The position numbers and the translations under genes were made by a program. This document shows, one piece after another, positions 37,096 through 47,530 of a stretch of 64,000 bases of DNA. Every line of letters begins with the position of its first letter. Position 1 is the first letter of the stretch. This DNA comes from Amphiduros pacificus (taxonomy: Eukaryota; Annelida; Polychaeta; Phyllodocida; Hesionidae): the NCBI GenBank assembly GCA_949316495.1, contig OX439004.1:52918159-52982158 (forward strand). Reading direction: 5' to 3'. The notes below the pieces were generated by a model. The model worked only from the letters and a program-made list of their open reading frames with translations. It was not told the DNA's origin and did no database searches.

Positions 37096-37950
37096 ATGAA
37101 GGTTATTATGGGATGTCAGGAGTATGGAGTATTATGGGATGCAGGTTATTGTGGAGTATTATGGGATACAGGTTATTGTGGAGTATTATGGGATGCAGGT
37201 TGTTATGGAGTATTGTGGGATGGAGGTTGTTATGGAGTATTGTGGGATGCAGGTTGTTATGGAGTATTATGAGATGCAGGCTGTTATGGAGTATTATGGG
37301 ATGCAGGTTGTTATGGAGTATTATGGGATGCAGGTTGTTATGGAGTATTATGGGATGGAGGTTGTTATGGAGTATTATGGGATGCAGGTTGTTATGGAGT
37401 ATTATGGGATACAGTTTGTTATGGAGTATTGTGGGATGCAGGTTGTTATGGAGTATTATGAGATGCAGGTTGTTATGCAGTATTATGGGATGCAGGTTGT
37501 TATGGAGTATTGTGGGATGGAGGTTGTTATGGAGTATTGTGGGATGGAGGTTGTTATGGAGTATTATGGATGCAGGTTGTTATGGAGTATTATGGATGCA
37601 GGTTGTTATGGAGTATTATGGGATGCAGGTTGTTATGGAGTATTATGGGATGCAGGTTGTTATGGAGTTTTATGGGATGCAGGTTGTTATGGAGTATTAT
37701 GGGATGCAGGTTGTTATGGAGTATTGTGGGATGCAGGTTGTTATGGAGTATTGTGGGATGGAGGTTGTTATGGAGTATTATGGGATGCAGGTTGTTATGG
37801 AGTATTATGGGATGCAGGTTGTTATGGAGTATTATGGGATGCAGGTTATTATGGAGTATTATGGGATGCAGGTTGTTATGGAGTATTATGGGATGCAGGT
37901 TATTATGGAGTATTATGGGATGCAGGTTATTATGGGATGTAGATTATTCC
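37096..37950. repeat. 27-bp minisatellite, about 31 copies
   Basis: Units of TATTATGGGATGCAGGTTG plus TTATGGAG repeat at 27 bp, with two 26-bp copies near 37,565-37,600. A variant (ATTATGAGATG) recurs at 189 bp (7 units; 37,271 and 37,460). All three + frames are largely open (up to 290 codons) because the unit has no + stop; I treat these as non-coding. Confidence 0.98.
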
Positions 37951-39130
37951 TCAGATGTGATCAGAACATGGTTGACAGCAGTTAGGACATGTAGTAAGGT
38001 CTCACAACTTTAGTGGGGTTGAATGTTTTGAGAATGAACATAATTTTTGTTGAGACAAAGGGTTTCTTCAAACTCTCTTGATCCACAGCAAAAGGTCAAA
38101 CCCGAAAAGTAATGTGCTGAGATTACAGATATTGTGAATTCGGCAGTTGAGAAAAATTAGGCAGCAAAGTGAGATGAATGATGGGAAGACATTGGTGAAA
38201 TTCAGAAGGACCTGACAGCTGGGTATACGGAAGGCCACGGGTCAAAAGCAGGAGTTTGATCGCTTGCATTTGGTGAGAATTGGCTTGCCTTTCTCTGGAG
38301 GTTACTGATTAGGCGAATGACAGAAACACAGACCTGGCCATTGTCATGTGGAGAATAGATGGAACACTCTGGCATTCCGAGAATGTCGCCGTCTTGTATA
38401 AATCACACTGAAATGCTTGGTAATCTTCAGATTTTGGACTCCTTTGCCAGGTCTCCATACATAACATTTTCAAGCCTAAGTCCTTTGTACAGGCTGCATT
38501 CACCTGACTCAGGTCCCCGGTCCAGCCTGGATAAAGATCCCGACCTGATTACCATCAACTCGGACAACCAGAGACGTGTTCCACTGAAATATATTGACAT
38601 CGTTTACTGCAGGGTTTCAGTTCGTCAATACATTTAGCTTGTTGTGTTGTACTCTATGCGAACTATAAATGTCTTATTCCATTATCAAAGTAAAGCGGCT
38701 GCCCTCCGCTGTGCCTCCCCCTTCCTCTGAGGGATGCTCCCCGCATCTTCAATTCCCTATCAAAGCTCTCCATAGTAACTAGCTGTGATGGTAAAATTCC
38801 TTGCTTTTTGCATAGCTTTTGTCAAAGAAAGCTTTGTCACTTTCTGTGAAGCTACAACAAAGCCAATATTTTCACTTAGATATTTAACGAGAACTAATAA
38901 TTTTGTCCCAAGTTTGAAATGTGTCTTTAATTCATGGTATAAGAGAAACATCAAGGGCTCTACACCTCTGATTCTATATTTACTCCAGGCTAAATGGCCA
39001 CGCTGGGAATCATATAAATATCAATATTACACAATAAAATTATCATTAATATCAGAATATAAAGTTATTCTTTATTACGAGAAAAGAGTCCATTTAAAAG
39101 TCAGACTAAATATTTGATTGTGAAATTATG
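37951..39130. other. unique sequence, no gene seen
   Basis: Frames of about 110 codons or less without recognisable motifs. Confidence 0.55.
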
Positions 39131-39788
39131 TTGCAAGGCCACCCCAGGACTATATTGTGCCATGCATGGTGCAAGGCCACCCCAGGACTATATTGTGCCA
39201 TGCATGGTGCAAGGCCACCCCAGGACTATATTGTGACATGCATGGTGCAAGTCCACCCCAGGACTATATTGCGCCATGCATGGTGCTAGGCCACCCCAGG
39301 ACTATATTGTGTCATGCATGGTGCAAGGCCACCACAGGACTATATATTGTGCCATGCATGGTGCAAGGCCACCCCAGGACTATATATTGTGACATGGATG
39401 GTGCAAGGCCACCCCAGGACTATATTGTGCCATGCATGGTGCAAAGCCACCCCAGGACTATATTGTGACATGCATGGTGCAAGGCCACCCCAGGACTATA
39501 TTGTGCCATGCATGGTGCAAGGCCCCCGCAGGACTATTTTGTGACATGCATGGTGCAAGGCCACCCCAGGACTATATATTGTGACATGAATGGTGCAAGG
39601 CCACCCCAGGTCTATATTGTGCCATGCATGGTGCAAGGCTACCCCAGGACTATATATTGTGACATGCATGGTGCAAGGCCACCCCAGGACTATATTGTGC
39701 CATGCATGGTGCAAGGCCACCCCAGGACTATATTGTGCCATGCATGGTGCAAGGCCACCCCAGGACTATATTGTGCCATGCATGGCGT
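39131..39788. repeat. 38-bp minisatellite, 17 copies
   Basis: The anchor CAAGGCCACC occurs from 39,134 to 39,750. The 616-bp distance equals 16 x 38 plus four 2-bp TA insertions (copies with TATATATT). Each unit contains the palindrome CCATGCATGG. Open frames of about 100 codons on both strands follow the repeat. Confidence 0.98.
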
Positions 39789-39862
39789 ATGCATGACCAT
39801 GAGATGTGCATGACCAAAATGTCATACCCATGTAACTGTAAATGTCATGCTATGCATATGCT

Positions 39863-39917
39863 TGACAGTATTTGGTCACGTTTATGTGTGATCTAAAAAC
39901 TGTTTGGCTGCAATGAG
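39863..39917 (+). repeat. dispersed module copy M5
   Basis: GACAGTATTTGGTCACG, TTTATGTGTGATCTAAAAAC and TGTTTGGCTGCAATG match M7 closely. It sits in the 140-bp gap between two arrays, 75 bp after the 38-bp array and just before the 30-bp array. Confidence 0.6.
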
Positions 39918-39924
39918 TCCTGTC

Positions 39925-40962
39925 AGGTTGTTGATGGACCCATTTGGTCCTGGGGGCTATTTATGGACCCATTTGGTCATGGTGGGCTGTTGATGGACCC
40001 ATGTGGTCATGGCAGGCTGTTAATGGACCCATTTGGTCATTGCAGGCTGTTGATAAACCTATTTTGTCATCGCAGGCTGTTGATGGACCCATTTGGTCAT
40101 TGTGGGCTGTTGAATGACCCATTTGGTCCTGGTAGGCTGTTGATGGACCCATTTGGTCATGGCAGGCTGTTGATGGACCCATTTGGTCCTGGTAGGCTGT
40201 TGATGGACCCATTTGGTCCTGGCGGGCTGTTGATGGACCCATTTGGTCATTGTGGGCTGTTGATGGACCCATTTGGTCCTGGTAGGCTGTTGATGGACCC
40301 ATTTGGTCATTGTGGGCTGTTGATGGACCCATTTGGTCCTGGTAGGCTGTGATGGACCCATTTGGTCATTGTGGGCTGTTGATGGACCCATTTGGTCATT
40401 GTGGGCTGTTGAATGACCCATTTGGTCCTGGTAGGCTGTTGATGGACCCATTTGGTCATGGCAGGCTGTTGATGGACCCATTTGGTCCTGGTAGGCTGTT
40501 GATGGACCCATTTGGTCCTGGCGGGCTGTTGATGGACCCATTTGGTCATTGTGGGCTGTTGATGGACCCATTTGGTCCTGGTAGGCTGTTGATGGACCCA
40601 TTTGGTCATTGTGGGCTGTTGATGGACCCATTTGGTCCTGGTAGGCTGTGATGGACCCATTTGGTCATTGTGGGCTGTTGATGGACCCATTTGGTCATGG
40701 CAGGCTGTTGATGGACCCATTTGGTCCTGGTAGGCTGTTGATGGACCCATTTGGTCCTGGCGGGCTGTTGATGGACCCATTTGGTCATTGTGGGCTGTTG
40801 ATGGACCCATTTGGTCCTGGTAGGCTGTTGATGGACCCATTTGGTCATTGTGGGCTGTTGATGGACCCATTTGGTCCTGGTAGGCTGTGATGGACCCATT
40901 TGGTCATTGTGGGCTGTTGATGGACCCATTTGGTCCTGGTAGGCTGTTGATGGACCCATATT
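39925..40962. repeat. 30-bp minisatellite, 35 copies
   Basis: The anchor GGACC occurs from 39,936 to 40,952, 1016 bp, equal to 34 x 30 less four 1-bp deletions. The unit is TGTTGATGGACCCATTTGGT plus CMTKGYRGGC. Three of the deletions (GGCTGTGATGG at 40,345, 40,644 and 40,883) mark higher-order repeats of 299 and 239 bp. Both strands carry stop-free frames up to about 190 codons. Confidence 0.98.
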
Positions 40963-43097
40963 TGACTGATACCCCTGGGAGATGTGAAGAAAATAATGCA
41001 AAATCTTTTTTTCTGCTGAATTGAAAGGAAATGGGTGAGTGTTTGATGATGGCGGGGGGTGTGATGATTGGTGTATAGGTGACTGACAGTTATGGTGTAA
41101 GACAAGGAGAAGTGGTCCGCCATACCACGGCACTAAGTGCTCCATGTGTCTCCAACAAAAAGCCACTTAACGCGTAATCCCACATCCGACACACACACGG
41201 TCAATGCTAAATGAAGAAAAATACTGTGTGGTCCAGAAACAAGGGCTAACTTTGGCATTTCAGCAAAGTTTAAATTGGATTTATGTAATGTGATTTACTA
41301 CAACACTCCAGTGCTTTTTGCACCATTGCTTTGACCCCAGCATTGGCACCAGGAAAGGCGGTCGGTGTGTCAGGCAAATACCAGTAAAAATAAGCTTCCA
41401 TAGATTGTGATATACTGGTTTTATTTTCATTTTGCCTCTGGATATGTCCAGATATTGTACAACAGGAGGAATTTATACATTTTTTGTAATCCTCTGTTGA
41501 CCCCAAGGCCAAACGTAGAATTATATTCATAACTATAACACAGCCATAACAATTGCCTGTGATCTGTTTGTGTTTATTGTTTTCTGAGAGCCATCAGTCT
41601 CTACTTCTTAGATGCTCTATCATAGATTATGTGAGGCCATAGACACATGTTGTGTGGCAGGATTTCAGTGAGTTAGGATTAATTGTTAATGCTTCCACCC
41701 AGAGATGGGAGTTACCAGGGCAGTAAAGCATAGAGAGGCAGAAATGGTGGCATGAGAGGAATGGCTTGCAGGTGCTGGCCGCGATTCCGGCCGCAACATT
41801 CCACTTCACCTTCTGCTGAAACCAACGTGGTTCGCAACTCGTTTGCAGATATCATCATGAGGTGGCCAGACAAAATGTCTTGTTTCCAGTTATCAAGTTC
41901 AAAACAAATACCAAAAATCTGGCTCCACAAGGAGGATTTGTACTACTTTTTACTACTCTTTGACAGTTTTTTTCCAAACATTGCTCTACATAGTGTTTCT
42001 ATGCTGGGCCTTTTTTGTATCAAGGACCTGGCTGCTAGAAACAAGCCATACATTTTGCTTGCCCCAGGTTAAGGCTGGTTCATGGTGTGCAACCTCATGT
42101 AAGGTTTATAAAATATTCTTGGGAAACATTTATCATCTGATACAGTACTTGAAATTTTAACTTGCCCTGTGGCCCAAAGCAAGCAACCTTTGGTCAGGGT
42201 CAATAACTTTTGAGGTTTTGTTCTACTCTTCCATTATATAACTGGTACAAACAGGACAAGGGCAAGCACAATATTTCAAACCGTATTTCATACACTGATC
42301 GCATATCATGTTTATAAAGAAGTATTTATTTGCATATTGTGTCTCATGGAGTGGGAAAGAAATTGTTAGCTATGCTAACAATGTGTTTGCTTATCATGCT
42401 TACTTTGCATAGAAATGAACCAAGAACACATCATAAAGCATGGCGGCTCCGTAACTCGCACCCCTGGAGGGGCACCGAGCAACTCACTCCCAACCAGGGA
42501 TCAGTTGGGGTTGCCACTCCATGTCTTCACCATGTCTTCACTTTTTGTAACAAAGATATAACAAAGACAGCCCTTTAAAAAAAAAAAAAAAAAATTGTAT
42601 ACAATTTCTTTTTTGGAAATGATATATATATTTCTCCATCTCCCAAATATCAAATGATGTATTTGATTATGAAAATCTTTGTTTGTCATCTCCGATCACT
42701 ATATATATGCATTTGTTAAAATATAGTCTATATTTTTACATATATTTATTATTGCTCCCAGAGTTGCATACCAAAATCAGGAAATGCATGAAGGGGTATT
42801 TTTGAAGCATGTGGTGTCTGGACAACTATAAATCTTGTGAGAACATTAACTTGAGAACAAATAAGATCACGTGACCTGATATCTAAAAATCTTGTGAAAG
42901 TGATTAATTAACAACAGGTCAAGGTAACCTTACCAAACCTGAACCATAGTGCATCTTCCTAATGTCTCAAAATTGCAACTCAGCTCTGTTGCAGTTTTGA
43001 TGACCTTGAACTTCACTTCAAGTTCGTATGACCCAATCTCTGGAAATCTTGTAAATGTGGTGAGTTGACAAAAAGGTACATAATAAGAGAATTAACA
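40963..43097. other. unique sequence, no gene seen
   Basis: Contains a 19-base A-run ending about 42,594 and the overlapping palindrome AAATTGTATACAATTT (42,592-42,607). The GC-richer patch near 42,440-42,500 has no motif I recognise. Confidence 0.55.
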
Positions 43098-43850
43098 TTA
43101 CTGAGTGATAATCGAGGATTCTACATGCATGACACTGAGTGATAATAGAGGATGCTACATACATGACACTGAGTGATAATAGAGATTACTACATACATGA
43201 CACTGAGTGATAATAGAGAATGCTACATACATGACACTGAGTGATAATAGAGGATGCTACATACATGACACTGAGTGATAATAGAGATTACTACATACAT
43301 GACACTGAGTGATAATAGAGAATGCTACATACATGACACTGAGTGATAATAGAGAATGCTACATACATGACACTGAGTGATAATAGAGGATGCTACATGC
43401 ATGACACTGAGTGATAATAGAGGATGCTACATACATGACACTGAGTGATAATAGAGGATGCTACATACATGACACTGAGTGATAATAGAGGATGCTACAT
43501 ACATGACACTGAGTGATAATAGAGGATGCTACATACATGACACTGAGTGATAATAGAGGATGCTACATGCATGACACTGAGTGATAATAGAGAATGCTAC
43601 ATACATGACACTGAGTGATAATAGAGATTACTACATACATGACACTGAGTGATAATAGAGATTACTACATGCATGACACTGAGTGATAATAGAGATTACT
43701 ACATGCATGACACTGAGTGATAATAGAGAATGCTACATACATGACACTGAGTGATAATAGAGAATGCTACATACATGACACTGAGTGATAATAGAGGATG
43801 CTACATACAGGATGCTGAGTGATAATAGAGGATGCTACATACAGGATGTT
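43098..43850. repeat. 34-bp minisatellite, about 22 copies
   Basis: CTGAGTGATAATAGAG recurs every 34 bp from 43,101, each followed by GATGCTACATACATGACA or variants (ATTACTACAT, AATGCTACAT). Units 2-7 show a trimeric order (GATGC, ATTAC, AATGC) repeated at 102 bp. The last units carry CAGGATG in place of CATGACA. Confidence 0.98.
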
Positions 43851-44227
43851 GAGTGTGAATTATAGTGTGGAATGTATGCATGTAGAGCGATGAGATATTT
43901 TATAATACTCTCAGTGGGAAGAGCAAGGGTTTTATCTCCTTCATGTCATCAAAGCACTTATCAGGATTTACATTTCACTCCAAATGGCTGCCATTGACCT
44001 AAACAAGGCCAAGGCAAGCATCCCATTAAGCATCTCACTATCTGTGGGACCATTTTACTGCCGCTTATTCACACCTGGCCATTTTCTTGTTATGAGATTT
44101 GTTTTTCTTCCTTGTAGCAAGAATATGTTAAGTAAACATTTGAGGTGATGTTTCATTTCATAGAATTTTATAAAAAAAATTGGTCATCAAAAAACAAAGT
44201 TTTACGTTGTCATCATATTGTCAAAAG

Positions 44228-44252
44228 TGCCTGTGACCAAATAGATTCACCC
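44228..44252 (-). repeat. dispersed module, short partial copy M6
   Basis: On the minus strand the copy reads GTGAATCTATTTGGTCACAG, matching only the core of M4. It lies about 380 bp right of the 34-bp array. Confidence 0.35.
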
Positions 44253-45794
44253 AGTATTATTAAATTGTATCAAATTCTTAAAGAAATAAAGTCAAAAAAA
44301 TTGTGATTTGTGTAACATCTAAAATGGCTGTTTGAAGAAAAAGTAATATTTTAGTATGAAGCCCACATGTTGAAACATGCATAATTTGACGGCTTAAAAG
44401 AGGAAATTTCTCATGTGTCATGTTTAGAATTTTTTGTAAATAATATGTCACCTGGATCATGCAATCTGCATTAGAAATGAAATTCTTGCATTAATCACAA
44501 ACATGATTAGATTAAGACATGTCAGGAGAAGCTGGTCCCTTTCCTCACATCTTTATGTTGCCATATTCATCTCAGATTTAATGTAATGAATACTTATAGA
44601 TTATTGTAGCCATGACAACAAGTGATGAATAACAGTTCAGCAGCTCTCACAAGAGGGAGTCCAGAAATACATTGCTCATAGGGGATCTGTGATTATTTTA
44701 AGGCAAGTTTTAGTAAGCCTGTCACATGCTGTTGCATAATCTTTAAAGATCATTGATTAGAGTTTAAATCTGGTAGGCATTCCCCAAGGAGGTTTTCTGA
44801 TAGGGGGAGCTTCTCTGTAACAGACACAGAGGGGACGAGACGTCAGCGATAGGGACAGGAATGTGTGGTCTGATGTAAGACAGGACGTGGCTCGAAGGCG
44901 GCGGAAAGACACCCACGCTGCCTGGCATTTACCTGCGTTTAAATGGCTGAACACTCGGGGTTATGTGCAGCTCCGTTATCGATTTGATGGTGGAGTGATT
45001 CAACCTTGAAGTTGTCAACAATGTCAAAACTCAAACAATGAATTCTCACCGTGTTTAAAGATTTAAGTCTTTTTTATGTTTCCACTAACATTTAAATAGA
45101 ACTCCCATTTGGGATTTACTTATTTAATCTGAGCAAAATATATGATATAAGAAAAATGAGTGTGGTTCTCAGAGGATGTCTTAATCCATGCATTAACAGA
45201 TTGTCTTACTAGATTTAAAACAAAAATAATACTTCAATATTTTAGTGATATGATATTTCTAAAAAGAAGTGTGTACACAAGCACAACATGACATAAGAAA
45301 AAAGAAAGATGATATATTTGTCCCCAGGTGGAGCTTTCTTATGACTTATGGCCCACCCCTTGTGCTGAGTCGACGGTTTCATCTGTGACCGACTCAACCA
45401 TCCAGTCTGATCTTTACTGAGCTGCAGCCTGACAGTGCCTTTCTACTCTGAAGCGCTCAGCTGTTGGATGCTTCGTTTTTTGTCCTTGTGGTTCTATATT
45501 TCTGGGCTACTGTGGTTATGTACTGTTTCTTTAGGGCAGTATTTTTGGTATTTGGGGAAAACGAGGGAGGCAAACCATTGATGTAGCCCATCTACTAATG
45601 TCACGCTTTAAAAAATATAGAACACATTATTGACGATTTTATATGTCCATCAATTCCTACTTTGCATTAAGCAAACAAAAAACCTTATTCCAATATTGTG
45701 ATATATTTGCAAGTCAACACTCATTTTATTGCAGCCATACATTTGTAATACAATAGGACAACATAATGATAATTGCAAGTAGAGCAGTCTCGCT

Positions 45795-45950
45795 GCAGCA
45801 GACTCCTGCGGCTTGTGTTCTCCGGGTTCTACTCTTATAAACACCACCCGCCTGACTACTTGGGATTAACTCCTGCAGCAGACTCCAGCAGCTTGTGTTC
45901 TCCGGGTTCTACTCTTATAACACCACCCTCCTGACTACTTGGGATTACCT
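45795..45950. repeat. 79-bp tandem duplication, 2 copies
   Basis: GCAGCAGACTCC, GGCTTGTGTTCTCCGGGTTC, TACTCTTATAA, CACCACCC and CTGACTACTTGGGATTA occur twice in order with few differences. This is a young tandem duplication, possibly a minisatellite seed. Confidence 0.93.
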
Positions 45951-46539
45951 CAGTATGGTCCTCAAGGAACCAAAATGGAGGCGACAGAACCAAAAGCTCT
46001 GCCACACTTACCTAGGAATTATTTGAACAAATTCTCATATCCCGGAACGAACTAATACATATAGTGTTTAATTTAGATTTTATGACAAGAGTTGCTTTGC
46101 TGTGAGGGCTCAAACATAGTTTCTTACACTCTTTTGATTGTTGTTTTACTTTTTCAAGATGAAAGAAGAATAAAGAGGGTTTGTTTTGCCATTTTGTCAA
46201 GAGCAGTGTGGATCCTGGCCAAGCTTTCTGTCTGTCTGCACATGTCAGGGAAGATAGGAGAGAGTGGTAATATTACAGACATATACTTTGATCAACTAGA
46301 CAACATACAGCTCAGGACACATTACACCAATCAGATGCAAGACATTTGAATCATGTGACATTTGCATAGATTAGGCTAAAAATGAGATTTATTTGCTTTG
46401 CAGACGTATGTGACCTTCACTACTAGGTCACAAAGTTACACATTTAAGAGGACAGCTATTTGTTAGGCCAATAATCACAACAGAACAATAGACACAAAAA
46501 TAGAGTGAGAGAAGGCAGACAGCACTGGGGGAAGCTAAT

Positions 46540-47530
46540 AGGAAGACATAAACAGGGCAGGACAATAGGAGACAAACAAGACAGGACAATAGGAGGACAC
46601 AAACGGGGCAGGACAATAGGAGACAAACAAGACAGGACAATAGGAGGACACAAACGGGGCAGGACAATAGGACACACACAGGGCAGGACAATAGGAGACA
46701 AACAGGGCAGGGCAATAGGAGACAAACAGGGCAGGGCAATAGGAGACAAACAGGGCAGGGCAATAGTAGGACACAAACAGGGCAGGACAATAGGAGACAA
46801 ACAGGGCAGGACAATAGGAGACAAACAGGGCAGGGCAATAGTAGGACACAAACAGGGCAGGACAATAGGAGACAAACAGGGCAGGACAATAGGAGACAAA
46901 CAGGGCAGGGCAATAGGAGACAAACAGGGCAGGGCAATAGGAGACAAATAGGGCAGGGCAATAGTAGGACACAAACAGGGCAGAGCAATAGGAGGACGCA
47001 AACAGGGCAAGGTAATAGGAGGACACAAACAGGGCAGGACAATAGGACACAAACAGGGCAGGGCAATATGAGGACACAGACAGGGAAGGACAATATGAGG
47101 AAACAAACAGGGCAGGACAATAGGAGGATACAAACATTGCAGGACAATAGGAGGACACAAACAGGGTAGGACAATAAGACACAAACAGGGCAGGGCAATA
47201 GGAGGACACAAACATTGCAGGACAATAGGAGACAAACAGGGCAGGGCAATATGAGGACACAGACAGGGAAGGACAATATGAGGACACAAACAGGGCAGGA
47301 CAATAGGAGGATACAAACATTGCAGGACAATAGGAGGACACAAACAGGGTAGGACAATAAGACACAAACAGGGCAGGGCAATAGGAGGACACAAACATTG
47401 CAGGACAATAGGAGACAAACAGGGCAGGACAATAGGAGTACACACAGGGCAGGACAATAGGACACAAACAGGGCAAGCAAATAGGACAGAGAATGGGTAG
47501 GACAATAGGAGAACACAAACAAGGAAAGAC
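46540..47530. repeat. 24-30-bp minisatellite, about 38 copies
   Basis: GACAATAGGAGACAAACAGG plus GCAG repeats with unit length varying between about 21 and 30 bp by ACA and GGA insertions. The block 47,061-47,243 is repeated at 47,244-47,426 (183 bp, one difference noted), and a 60-bp dimer at 46,561-46,620 repeats at 46,621-46,680. Most units hold GGGCAGGACA. All three minus frames are open for about 340-375 codons, with Cys/Leu/Pro-rich repeats; I regard them as artefacts. Confidence 0.97.

Larger units (their letters stand above)
43851..46539. other. unique sequence with one recent 79-bp duplication
   Basis: No gene recognised. It contains a partial module match on the minus strand (44,228-44,252, GTGACCAAATAGATTCAC) and a duplicated segment at 45,795-45,950. 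Confidence 0.55.

Noticed and set aside
37113-37985. 290-codon plus-strand frame in the 27-bp array
   Set aside because: All three plus frames are open through the same repeat, so it is an artefact.
39961-41166. Open frames of up to 190 codons on both strands, MGPSTAHNDQ-type repeats
   Set aside because: They follow the 30-bp array exactly and shift frame at the 1-bp deletions.
46001-46020. Minus-strand recursive splice site (CCTAG/GTAAGTG)
   Set aside because: The 5' half is good, but the upstream tract on the minus strand is A-rich and a poor 3' splice site.
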